Below, in pieces: positions 1 through 6,448 of a stretch of DNA of 13,530 nt. The translations under genes were made by a program, and so were the position numbers. The notes below the pieces were generated by a model. That model made no database searches, was not told the origin of the DNA, and saw nothing but the letters and a program-made list of their open reading frames with translations. The number at the start of each line of letters is the position of its first letter. Positions within the stretch are counted from its first letter, which is position 1. Source of the DNA: Gammaproteobacteria bacterium (GTDB lineage: Bacteria; Pseudomonadota; Gammaproteobacteria; QOAV01); NCBI GenBank assembly GCA_027067235.1, contig JALXFQ010000363.1:1-13530 (forward strand), read 5' to 3'.

Positions 1-571
1 GCAGGCCCAGACCGGAAGCCAGTTCCACCGCGCTCTGTATACGTTCCAGCTCGGTGTTTTTTTCGTCGCGCGTTTGCGCATCGGCGTAATGGCCGGTATG
101 AATTTCGATGTAGGGAGCGCCAGCCTTCAGCGCCGCCTGAATCTGCTCGATATCAGCGTCGATGAACAACGAAACCTGGGTCCCCGTCGCCGCCAGCCGG
201 GCGCAGGCCGCGGTCACGCGATTCACCTGCCCTGCCACATCCAGCCCGCCTTCGGTGGTCAGTTCCTCGCGTTTCTCCGGCACCAGACAGCAGAAATCCG
301 GTTGCACCTTTTCGGCGAAAGCCAGCATGTCGTCCGTCACCGCCATTTCCAGGTTCATCGGCACCTGCAGGGTATCCTTCAGCAGCAATACGTCACGTTC
401 CTGGATATGACGGCGGTCTTCGCGCAAATGCAGTGTAATGCCGTCGGCGCCGGCCTGCTGCGCGTCCAGCGCTGCCTGCACCGGGTCCGGGAAACGCGTA
501 CCGCGCGCCTGCCGCAGGGTGGCGATGTGGTCGATATTCACGCCCAGCCGGATGGGCTTTGCTTTATTCAT
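1..571 (-). CDS. pdxJ: Pyridoxine 5'-phosphate synthase PdxJ (3' part cut by window edge)
   Basis: PdxJ condenses 3-amino-2-oxopropyl phosphate with 1-deoxyxylulose 5-phosphate to give pyridoxine 5'-phosphate, the last ring-forming step of DXP-dependent vitamin B6 synthesis in the cytosol. The window holds the first 190 codons of a protein normally about 240 residues long. I read it from the ATG at 571. The N-terminal LGVNIDHIATLR motif (residues 9-20), HLREDRRHI (48-56) with the catalytic-site His48, LEMAV with Glu75, CCLVPEKR, the TTEGGLDV segment and SLFIDAD are all present and close to E. coli PdxJ. The third catalytic His (E. coli His193) lies beyond the edge. The start overlaps the end of recO by 8 bp, so translation is probably coupled. 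This is the recO-pdxJ order seen in many gammaproteobacteria. Identification is firm; only the C-terminus is unseen. Confidence 0.97.
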   Translation of the reverse strand, partial: MNKAKPIRLGVNIDHIATLRQARGTRFPDPVQAALDAQQAGADGITLHLREDRRHIQERDVLLLKDTLQVPMNLEMAVTDDMLAFAEKVQPDFCCLVPEKREELTTEGGLDVAGQVNRVTAACARLAATGTQVSLFIDADIEQIQAALKAGAPYIEIHTGHYADAQTRDEKNTELERIQSAVELASGLGL

Positions 572-1301
572 GCTCGTCAGTCTCTCTGGTCAGCGTTCTG
601 CGCATTTTGATAAACAGTTCGCGGCTTTTCAGCGGCCGGTGCTCCAGCCGTTGTTCGATGACTGAACGTAACAGAAACTTGCTCTGCTTTAATGTATCCC
701 CATCGGGGAACTCGCCCTTATGCAGAGCCAGCAATGTCTTGCCCGAATAGACCATTTGCGAATTGACATGGCCGGCGTCCAGCCGCTGCGCGCCGTATTC
801 GGGGCTGAACAGATAGTTCTGATCCGCCTGCACCGGCTGGCCGCTGCTGTCCAGGTGCAAAGTAAGGCCATAACCGGTTTCGCTGAGGAAAGCCTTTTCA
901 AACAGTCGCAGCGCCTTGTCTGAACGCGTGTCGCGCGCCAGCTGTTTCAGCGTCTGTGAATAATAGCGGAACAACTGCTCATGGGCGTCATGGCGATGAA
1001 GAAGCCGCACCAGCAACTCATTCAGATAATAGCCGCAATAGAGCCTGTCTGCGCGCAGCGGGTAGCGATCCGCCGCCTGCTCGGCCGCCGTCAGCGTGCC
1101 CAGTTCGTTGCGGTCAGAATAATTGATCAGCATGGGCGTGAACAGCTGCAGTGCCGCCTTGAACGGCGACTTCGGCCGGCGCGCGCCTTTGGCAATGAGG
1201 CTCAGCCTACCATATTCAGCGGTGAAAACTTCGATGATCAGGCTGCTTTCCCGATACTGGCGCTTATGCAATAGATACGCGGGTTGACGTTCGATGCGCA
1301 C
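564..1301 (-). CDS. recO: DNA repair protein RecO
   Basis: RecO works with RecR and RecF to load RecA onto SSB-coated single-stranded DNA during gap repair. The 245-residue product matches the usual gammaproteobacterial length (E. coli 242). The N-terminal part (about 1-80) is the OB fold, with SSLIIEVFTAEYGRLSLIAKGAR at residues 19-41 and LQLFTPML at 51-58. The helical middle contains the YLNELL segment, and the C-terminal stretch GEFPDGDTLKQSKFLLR followed by PLKSREL is typical. It has no CxxC pairs, so it belongs to the zinc-free type. The start is a GTG at 1301, 9 bp after the era stop. I see no strong Shine-Dalgarno, which suggests coupling to era translation. Its stop overlaps the pdxJ start. 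Confidence 0.95.
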   Translation of the reverse strand: MRIERQPAYLLHKRQYRESSLIIEVFTAEYGRLSLIAKGARRPKSPFKAALQLFTPMLINYSDRNELGTLTAAEQAADRYPLRADRLYCGYYLNELLVRLLHRHDAHEQLFRYYSQTLKQLARDTRSDKALRLFEKAFLSETGYGLTLHLDSSGQPVQADQNYLFSPEYGAQRLDAGHVNSQMVYSGKTLLALHKGEFPDGDTLKQSKFLLRSVIEQRLEHRPLKSRELFIKMRRTLTRETDEHE

Positions 1302-1310
1302 GGCAGCTGT

Positions 1311-2201
1311 TTATTCGAGATAGCCCAGATCTTTCAGGCTATTGGGGTTTTCCGACCAGTCAGGGCGGACTTTTACCCACAGGCCCAGGTAGACTTTCTT
1401 GCCAAAAGTGGCTTCCAGTTCCTTGCGCGCCGCCATGCCAACCTGCTTGATGTGTTTACCCTTGTTGCCGATGATAATGGCTTTCTGACCGGGCTTTTCC
1501 ACCCAGATCACGGCATTGATCTTGAGCAATTCTGGCGTATCTTCCCAGGCTTCGATCATCACTGCAGTTTTGTGCGGCAGTTCGTGATACAGCCGCCTGG
1601 AAAGCTGCTCCCGCACCAGTTCGGCGGCAAAAAACATATCGCTCTGGTTGGTGATCTGGCCCGGTGGAAAAATCGGTTCGCCCGCGGGCAGTTTCTGCAC
1701 AATCAGCTGTTCCAGCGCGTCGACGCCGTCGCCTGTTTTGGCAGAAACCGGAATGATTTCGATGAAATCATGCTTTGCGCCGACTGTTTCAATCAGCGGC
1801 AACAGCCGGCCCTTGTCTTTGAGTCTGTCGATCTTGTTGATCACCAGAATCGCCGGCACCTTGTGTTTTTTCAGCACGCCCAGCGCCATGGCGTCCTGCT
1901 CGGTCCAGCCTCTGGCCTCAATCAGAAACAGCACCACATCAACATCTTCCAGACTGGCGCTGACAGCGCGGTTCATCATGCGGTTGAATATGCGTTTGTC
2001 GGTTTTGTGAATACCGGGCGTGTCGATATAGACAATCTGCGCGTCGGCTCGATCCCGGATGCCGAGAATACGGTTGCGCGTGGTTTGCGGGCGATCGACG
2101 GTAATTGCCACCTTGAAACCCACCAGCTTGTTGATCAGGGTGGATTTGCCGACATTGGGCCGGCCGATGATGGACGCGTAGCCGCTGCGAAATTCAGGCA
2201 T
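1311..2201 (-). CDS. era: GTPase Era, 16S rRNA-binding 30S assembly factor
   Basis: Era is an essential GTPase that binds the 3' end of 16S rRNA and helps mature the 30S subunit. From the ATG at 2201 it has 296 residues (E. coli 301). The G1 P-loop GRPNVGKS is at 13-20, the switch region QTTRNRI at 39-45, G3 DTPG at 60-63, G4 NKID at 122-125 and G5 SAK at 153-155. A C-terminal KH domain carries the IIGNKGKHI loop at 243-251. The reading frame is open further upstream to 2285, but the family-typical start is MPEF. That ATG has an AGGAA Shine-Dalgarno and overlaps the rnc stop by 8 bp. The rnc-era order is the classic one, and it suggests coupled expression of two ribosomal RNA maturation factors. 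Confidence 0.97.
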   Translation of the reverse strand: MPEFRSGYASIIGRPNVGKSTLINKLVGFKVAITVDRPQTTRNRILGIRDRADAQIVYIDTPGIHKTDKRIFNRMMNRAVSASLEDVDVVLFLIEARGWTEQDAMALGVLKKHKVPAILVINKIDRLKDKGRLLPLIETVGAKHDFIEIIPVSAKTGDGVDALEQLIVQKLPAGEPIFPPGQITNQSDMFFAAELVREQLSRRLYHELPHKTAVMIEAWEDTPELLKINAVIWVEKPGQKAIIIGNKGKHIKQVGMAARKELEATFGKKVYLGLWVKVRPDWSENPNSLKDLGYLE

Positions 2202-2868
2202 CGGATTCCTGCAGTTCGGCCAGAGCCGCTGAAGCCGCTTCCTGTTCGGCAGCACGGCGGTTGCTACCCGATCCATAAAACTCACGCTCCAGCACGCCGA
2301 TACGGCAACTCACCTCGAAATGCTGACGATGCGGTTTGCCACTGATTTTCTTTACGGCATAGCGCGGCACTTGGTGATAGCGCTTCTGGATCAGTTCCTG
2401 CAAACGGCTTTTGGCGTCCTTGCGAAACAACTGCACTGCAGGCTGTTTCAGCTTTTCCTCAAACTGGCTGGTTACGAAGGATTGTACGGCAGCGAAACCG
2501 GCATCCAGATAGATGGCGCCAATCAACGCTTCATAGGCGTCGGACAGTATGGAATCCTTGCGCTCTCCCTGGTTTTTCCTTTCGCCGGCGCCGAGAACCA
2601 GCTCGTCACCCAGCTGGATGCCTCGCGCCAGTTGCGCCAGCCCGGGTTCGCACACCAGGGTCGCGCGCAGACGACTGAGAGCGCCTTCATTTTCGTCAGG
2701 AAAACGCCGATACAGAGCTTCCGCCACCAGCATGTTGACCAGACTGTCGCCGAGAAACTCCAGCCGCTCATTGTTGTCCGGTCCGGCGCTGCGGTGGGTC
2801 AGCGCCTGCCGTAACAGGGTTCGATCATTGAACTGAAAGCCGATGCGTTTTTCCAGTTCGCCGCTCAC
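2194..2868 (-). CDS. rnc: Ribonuclease III
   Basis: RNase III cuts double-stranded RNA, releasing rRNA precursors and processing structured mRNAs. At 224 residues it has family length (E. coli 226). The signature ERLEFLGDS is at 34-42, giving acidic ligands Glu37 and Asp41. SILSDAYEALIG places Asp110 and Glu113 at the positions of E. coli Asp114 and Glu117, so the Mg-binding catalytic set is complete. The C-terminal double-stranded RNA-binding domain spans about 150-220, with LQELIQ near its start and GSNRRAAEQEAA near its end. The start is a GTG at 2868, 4 bp after the stop of the DUF4845 gene and without an evident Shine-Dalgarno. That predicts low or coupled translation. The stop overlaps era. 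Confidence 0.97.
   Translation of the reverse strand: MSGELEKRIGFQFNDRTLLRQALTHRSAGPDNNERLEFLGDSLVNMLVAEALYRRFPDENEGALSRLRATLVCEPGLAQLARGIQLGDELVLGAGERKNQGERKDSILSDAYEALIGAIYLDAGFAAVQSFVTSQFEEKLKQPAVQLFRKDAKSRLQELIQKRYHQVPRYAVKKISGKPHRQHFEVSCRIGVLEREFYGSGSNRRAAEQEAASAALAELQESDA
2206..2210 (-). promoter_or_regulatory. Shine-Dalgarno of era, inside the rnc 3' end
   Basis: The minus strand reads AGGAA four bases before the era ATG at 2201. It lies within the last codons of rnc. It supports the internal start over the longer open frame that reaches 2285, and it fits translational coupling of era to rnc. Confidence 0.7.
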
Positions 2869-2872
2869 TGCG

Positions 2873-3259
2873 CTATTGCAGGTTGGCGGAATTGTCGAAG
2901 GTCAGCAAGGCGCTGATGTTATAGACCAGGGGAATCACCACCTCGTAATTCAGATAGGCTATCCGCTTGCCGCCGCGTTTCTTGACTTTCAGGGTCTTGT
3001 TGACGTCCACCACCTTGTCACCGTAATTGATGTACAGGCGCTTGTTGAGGGCGCGGACGATCTCGGCGCGGGTCGCATTTTTCAGCCCCGATGTTTCTTC
3101 CAGACCCTTCATGGCCTGGCTGATTTTCAAATTGTCGTTGTAAGCCGGAAACAGTTTCATTACCAGCAGCGCCAGTACCGCCACAAACGCCATGACAATC
3201 ACAAACCCTACCAGTGACAACCCTTTTTGCCTGTTGGCGCGATACTTCTGCAATTTCAT
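2873..3259 (-). CDS. DUF4845 family single-pass membrane protein (function unknown)
   Basis: A 128-residue protein whose gene sits between lepB and rnc, the usual place of the DUF4845 family in Pseudomonas and relatives. Residues 1-12 are basic. A hydrophobic helix follows (about 14-35), then a soluble domain of roughly 90 residues rich in Lys and Val with repeated beta-type segments. The join of basic end and helix reads QKGLSLVGF, which resembles the cleavage region of type IV prepilins, but the conserved Glu at +5 is absent (Gly is there). The ATG at 3259 is preceded by AAGGGA. An open frame extends to 3304 but would overlap lepB by about 30 bp. It lies 14 bp after lepB. Function is not known; secretion or envelope roles are only guesses from context. 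Confidence 0.85.
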   Translation of the reverse strand: MKLQKYRANRQKGLSLVGFVIVMAFVAVLALLVMKLFPAYNDNLKISQAMKGLEETSGLKNATRAEIVRALNKRLYINYGDKVVDVNKTLKVKKRGGKRIAYLNYEVVIPLVYNISALLTFDNSANLQ

Positions 3260-3265
3260 TTTTAA

Positions 3266-3271
3266 TCCCTT
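3266..3271 (-). promoter_or_regulatory. Shine-Dalgarno of the DUF4845 gene
   Basis: The minus strand reads AAGGGA six bases before the ATG at 3259, in the short gap after the lepB stop. It decides for this start against the longer frame beginning inside lepB. Confidence 0.7.
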
Positions 3272-3273
3272 GT

Positions 3274-4101
3274 TTATTGTATTCTGGAACCGATTCGATC
3301 CCATTTCACTGATTTACCATTGCCGACATCCCAGCTGAACCACACCAGGAAAGCCTTGCCCACCACGTTCTTTTCGGGTACGAAACCCCAATAGCGGCTA
3401 TCATTACTATAGTCGCGGTTGTCGCCCATGACAAAGTAATGACCTTCCGGCACTTTCTGGAATTTCAGATTGGCCTGGGAACGGGTCGGATCCAGCAGCA
3501 CTTTATGCACCACGCCATCCAGGTTTTCATCGAACTGCTGAGTGGTCACGAACCGGCTTCCCGCCTCGAATATCTGGTAGTTTTCATGGGTTGATGTCCT
3601 CGGCATTTCCTTACCGTTGATGTACAGAGTCTTGTTCTTGTACTCGATTTCATCGCCAGGCAGACCAACGACGCGTTTGATGAAATTCACCGAAGGATCA
3701 TTGGGGAAGCGGAACACCATGACATCACCGCGTTTTGGCTCGCCGGTATCGGAAATCTTGATATTGGCAATGGGCAGGCGCACGCCATAGGCGAATTTAT
3801 TAACCAGGATGAAGTCGCCGATTTTCAGCGTCGGCAGCATGGAGCCGGAAGGAATACGGAAAGGTTCCATCAGAAACGAACGCAACAAAAAAACTACCAG
3901 TATTACCGGAAAAAATGCCTTGGCGTACTCGACGATCACCGGCTCGCGATGAACTTTCTCCAGCATGGCGGGAGAGGCTTCTCCGCTCTGGCGCAGTTTG
4001 GCGGCGCGCGCCTGGCGCTGGGGTTCGCCCCATAGCTTGTCAGCCAGCCAGACGCCGCCGGTAAGCAACAGGCCGATGAACATGATCAGTGCAAAATCCA
4101 T
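3274..4101 (-). CDS. lepB: Signal peptidase I
   Basis: LepB is the inner-membrane Ser/Lys protease that removes signal peptides from Sec and Tat substrates. From the ATG at 4101 it has 275 residues, near the Pseudomonas length and shorter than E. coli LepB (324). A first membrane helix spans about 3-20, a second about 60-76. The catalytic domain follows: IPSGSMLPTL with nucleophile Ser87, the IGDFILVNKFAYG segment, IKRVVGLPGDE with general-base Lys142, and the GDNRDYSNDSR box near the C-terminus. An in-frame extension to 4164 lies wholly inside lepA and has no membrane character, so the shorter start is chosen; it has AGGAGA upstream. Only one base separates it from the lepA stop, indicating a lepA-lepB operon. 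Confidence 0.97.
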   Translation of the reverse strand: MDFALIMFIGLLLTGGVWLADKLWGEPQRQARAAKLRQSGEASPAMLEKVHREPVIVEYAKAFFPVILVVFLLRSFLMEPFRIPSGSMLPTLKIGDFILVNKFAYGVRLPIANIKISDTGEPKRGDVMVFRFPNDPSVNFIKRVVGLPGDEIEYKNKTLYINGKEMPRTSTHENYQIFEAGSRFVTTQQFDENLDGVVHKVLLDPTRSQANLKFQKVPEGHYFVMGDNRDYSNDSRYWGFVPEKNVVGKAFLVWFSWDVGNGKSVKWDRIGSRIQ

Positions 4102-4102
4102 A

Positions 4103-5911
4103 TCAATCTCCTGATACCTTGAGTACCGCCAGGAACGCTTCCTGCGGAATTTCCACGGAACCAATCTGCTTCATTCTCTTTTTCCCCGCTTTCTGTTTTG
4201 CCAATAGTTTCTTTTTGCGCGTAATATCGCCGCCATAGCATTTGGCGGTCACGTTCTTGCGCAAGGCCTTGACTGTTTCGCGCGCAATAATATGCGAGCC
4301 CAGCGCCGCCTGGATTGCCACGTCAAACATCTGGCGCGGAATCAGTTCACGCATTTTTTTTACCAGTTCGCGCCCCTGGGCCCGGGCCTTGTCCCTGTGC
4401 ACGATTATGGACAATGCATCCACACGCTCGCCATTCACCAATACATCCAACTTGACCATGTCAGCCGGCTGAAACTCGAGAAACGTATAGTCAAACGAGG
4501 CGTAACCGCGGCTCACCGATTTCAGTCGATCGAAAAAATCCAGCACCACTTCCGCGTGCGGCAGATCCATCGTCAGCATCACCTGGCTGCCGTGATATTG
4601 CATATCCTGCTGCACGCCGCGTTTTTCCATGCACAGGGTCAGCACCGCACCCAGATAATCCTGCGGCACCAGTATGCTGGCGCGTATCACCGGCTCGCGT
4701 ATTTCCTCGATCTGCCCCGGATCCGGCAGATCCGCCGGATTGTCGATCTGACGCGTTTGCCCGCGGCTGTCCACCACTTCGTAGATAACCGTGGGCGCTG
4801 TGGTAATCAGGTCCAGCTCGTATTCCCGCTCCAGCCGCTCCTGAATAATTTCCATGTGCAGGGTACCGAGAAAGCCGCAGCGGAATCCGAAACCCAGCGC
4901 CTGGGAAGTTTCCGGCTCGAATGTCAGCGAGGCGTCATTCAGGCTGAGTTTGTCCAGGGCATCGCGAAAGCTCTCGTAATCCGAGGAAACCACGGGAAAC
5001 AGCCCCGCGAATACACGCGGGTGGGACTCCTGAAAACCGGGCAACGGCTCAGACGCCGGATTGTCCACCAGGGTGATGGTATCACCCACGCGCGCCGCCT
5101 TGATATCCTTGATGCCTGCGCACAAATAGCCCACTTCGCCGGTGCGCAAACGGTCCAGCTGCGATTTTTTCGGCGAAAAGAATCCTACATCCTCGGCCAG
5201 GTACTCCTGTTCGGTCGCCATCATGCGGATTCTGGCCTTGCGCGGCAGTTCGCCGTCGATCACCCGCACCAGCGATACCGTGCCCAGATAATTGTCAAAC
5301 CAGGAGTCGATAATCAGGGCGCGCAGCGGCGCAGCAGCAATACCCTGCGGCGGCGGCAGACGCTCGACGATGGCTTCCAGTAAATCCTCTATGCCGATAC
5401 CCGATTTGGCGCTGACCTCCAGCGCCTCGCTGCAATCGAGGCCGATAACGTCCTCGATTTCCTGTTTCACCCGATCCGGCTCGGCGGCAGGCAGGTCGAT
5501 CTTGTTCAGCACCGGCAGAATTTCCAGGCCGAGATCCACCGCATTGTAGGAATTGGCCACGGTCTGCGCCTCGACGCCCTGGGCCGCATCGACCACCAGC
5601 AATGCGCCTTCGCAGGCCGTCAGCGAACGCGAAACCTCGTAGGAAAAATCCACATGCCCGGGCGTATCGATAAAATTCAGCTGATAGGTTATGCCATTGT
5701 TCGCGGTGTAATACAGACGCACGCTTTGTGCCTTGATGGTAATACCGCGTTCACGCTCTATTTCCATGGAATCCAGCACCTGTGCTTCCATCTCGCGTTG
5801 CGCCAGGCCACCGCAATACTGGATGAAGCGATCAGCCAACGTCGATTTGCCATGGTCGATATGGGCAATAATCGACAGGTTTCTGATTTGAGACATGGGC
5901 ATGTCTGACAT
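4103..5911 (-). CDS. lepA: Elongation factor 4 (LepA), ribosome-associated GTPase
   Basis: LepA/EF4 is a translational GTPase related to EF-G. It acts on the ribosome and has been linked to 30S biogenesis and initiation. From the ATG at 5911 the product has 602 residues (E. coli 599). The P-loop AHIDHGKST is at 16-24, followed by switch I RERGITIKAQS, DTPGHVDF and NKIDLP. The EF-G-like domains follow, including GFGFRCGFLG and the LERE segment. The LepA-specific C-terminal domain includes AKCYGGDITRKKKLL and KKRMKQIG. Other starts are possible: a TTG at 5938 and ATGs at 5902 and 5896. I prefer 5911, which gives the MSD-type N-terminus seen in pseudomonads and has a weak GCGGAA upstream. A terminator lies just upstream, so lepA is probably read from its own promoter. 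Confidence 0.97.
   Translation of the reverse strand: MSDMPMSQIRNLSIIAHIDHGKSTLADRFIQYCGGLAQREMEAQVLDSMEIERERGITIKAQSVRLYYTANNGITYQLNFIDTPGHVDFSYEVSRSLTACEGALLVVDAAQGVEAQTVANSYNAVDLGLEILPVLNKIDLPAAEPDRVKQEIEDVIGLDCSEALEVSAKSGIGIEDLLEAIVERLPPPQGIAAAPLRALIIDSWFDNYLGTVSLVRVIDGELPRKARIRMMATEQEYLAEDVGFFSPKKSQLDRLRTGEVGYLCAGIKDIKAARVGDTITLVDNPASEPLPGFQESHPRVFAGLFPVVSSDYESFRDALDKLSLNDASLTFEPETSQALGFGFRCGFLGTLHMEIIQERLEREYELDLITTAPTVIYEVVDSRGQTRQIDNPADLPDPGQIEEIREPVIRASILVPQDYLGAVLTLCMEKRGVQQDMQYHGSQVMLTMDLPHAEVVLDFFDRLKSVSRGYASFDYTFLEFQPADMVKLDVLVNGERVDALSIIVHRDKARAQGRELVKKMRELIPRQMFDVAIQAALGSHIIARETVKALRKNVTAKCYGGDITRKKKLLAKQKAGKKRMKQIGSVEIPQEAFLAVLKVSGD
4107..4112 (-). promoter_or_regulatory. Shine-Dalgarno of lepB, inside the lepA 3' end
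   Basis: The minus strand reads AGGAGA five bases before the lepB ATG at 4101 and is encoded by the last lepA codons. The lepA TGA is one base away from the lepB ATG, so terminating ribosomes could re-initiate directly. Confidence 0.75.
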
Positions 5912-5939
5912 GGATGATTCCGCTGATATTCCGTTCAAT

Positions 5940-5974
5940 AAAAAAACGCATCCGGAACCCCTCCGTCTGCGTTT
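5940..5974 (-). terminator. Intrinsic terminator between rseC and lepA
   Basis: On the minus strand, AAACGCA pairs perfectly with TGCGTTT (plus positions 5968-5974 and 5944-5950). Inside it, CGGA pairs with TCCG (5962-5965 with 5953-5956) around a five-base loop, with GA/GA opposed between the two stems. A run of seven T follows, partly shared with the stem. This is a textbook Rho-independent terminator shape placed 46 bp after the rseC stop. It should end the rpoE-rseABC transcript before lepA. Confidence 0.8.
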
Positions 5975-5990
5975 ACGCGCGTCGGCGGCG

Positions 5991-5996
5991 ATTATA
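5991..5996 (-). promoter_or_regulatory. Candidate -10 box for lepA operon
   Basis: The minus strand carries a perfect TATAAT 24 bp after the rseC stop and 80 bp before the lepA ATG. No good -35 hexamer lies 16-18 bp upstream (the best is TCCCGA), and there is no extended -10 TG. Transcription would start near 5983-5986, about ten bases before the terminator-like hairpin, so the hairpin would lie in the lepA leader. It is the only promoter-like element I find in the rseC-lepA gap. Confidence 0.4.
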
Positions 5997-6019
5997 CCCT
6001 GATGAGCGCCATATCGGGA

Positions 6020-6448
6020 TTAAATGTTTGACGTGGATACGATGCGTAGCAGATGCAGATCCGTTGCTTTTCCTGTAGTGGCGCGGCTGAAATAAAAACT
6101 GCCGAGCATGGCCGCCACGGACAGCAGTACAACCAGCCATTCCGACGCAAACAGGCGCGAAAAAACCATGGCCGTAACAATCAGGACCAGCAGCGGCAAC
6201 AGATAGGCACGTACAGCCATGCGTAGAAAAGCGCCGTCCTCGACGCCAACTACCACCGTGTCACCCACGCTGGCGCCCAGTGCGTTATGCAGCTCCAGTT
6301 CAATAGATTTACCGGAGAACAGCCCGGAGATGGCAGAGACGCCGCAACCCTGTTTCTGGCTACAGCTGCCACAGGCCGACTTGCGACCGGCGGCAATGGT
6401 GATGCGCTCGCCGCGCGCGCCAACCACCCGTACTGTTTCCTCGATCAT
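6020..6448 (-). CDS. rseC: SoxR-reducing system / sigma-E regulator RseC (MucC)
   Basis: RseC (MucC in Pseudomonas) is an inner-membrane protein that mildly affects sigma-E activity and is also implicated in keeping SoxR reduced. The 142-residue product has an N-terminal cytoplasmic domain with a cysteine cluster CGSCSQKQGCG (Cys26, Cys29, Cys35). This resembles the E. coli RseC cluster and could bind a metal or Fe-S centre. Two membrane helices follow, at about 79-97 and 104-122. The C-terminal tail is short (about 20 residues), shorter than in E. coli RseC (159 residues). Its ATG overlaps the rseB TGA in an ATGA junction. An intrinsic terminator follows 46 bp downstream, so this is the last gene of the rpoE operon. 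Confidence 0.93.
   Translation of the reverse strand: MIEETVRVVGARGERITIAAGRKSACGSCSQKQGCGVSAISGLFSGKSIELELHNALGASVGDTVVVGVEDGAFLRMAVRAYLLPLLVLIVTAMVFSRLFASEWLVVLLSVAAMLGSFYFSRATTGKATDLHLLRIVSTSNI

Noticed and set aside
1284..2345. Long plus-strand open frame (353 codons) opposite era
   Set aside because: It is antisense to era, whose protein has all GTPase motifs. The predicted product is rich in His, Gln and Phe, with no domain, which is typical of the complement of a high-GC gene.
4102..4164. N-terminal extension of lepB by 21 codons
   Set aside because: The extension lies inside lepA, has no membrane character, and the internal ATG at 4101 has a clear AGGAGA Shine-Dalgarno.
4292..5383. 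Plus-strand open frame (363 codons) opposite lepA
   Set aside because: Antisense shadow of the conserved lepA gene; the composition is skewed to Arg, His and Gln and no motif is recognisable.
5975..5982. Palindrome ACGCGCGT next to the rseC-lepA terminator
   Set aside because: An eight-base GC-rich palindrome is expected by chance in this composition, and I recognise no binding protein for it.
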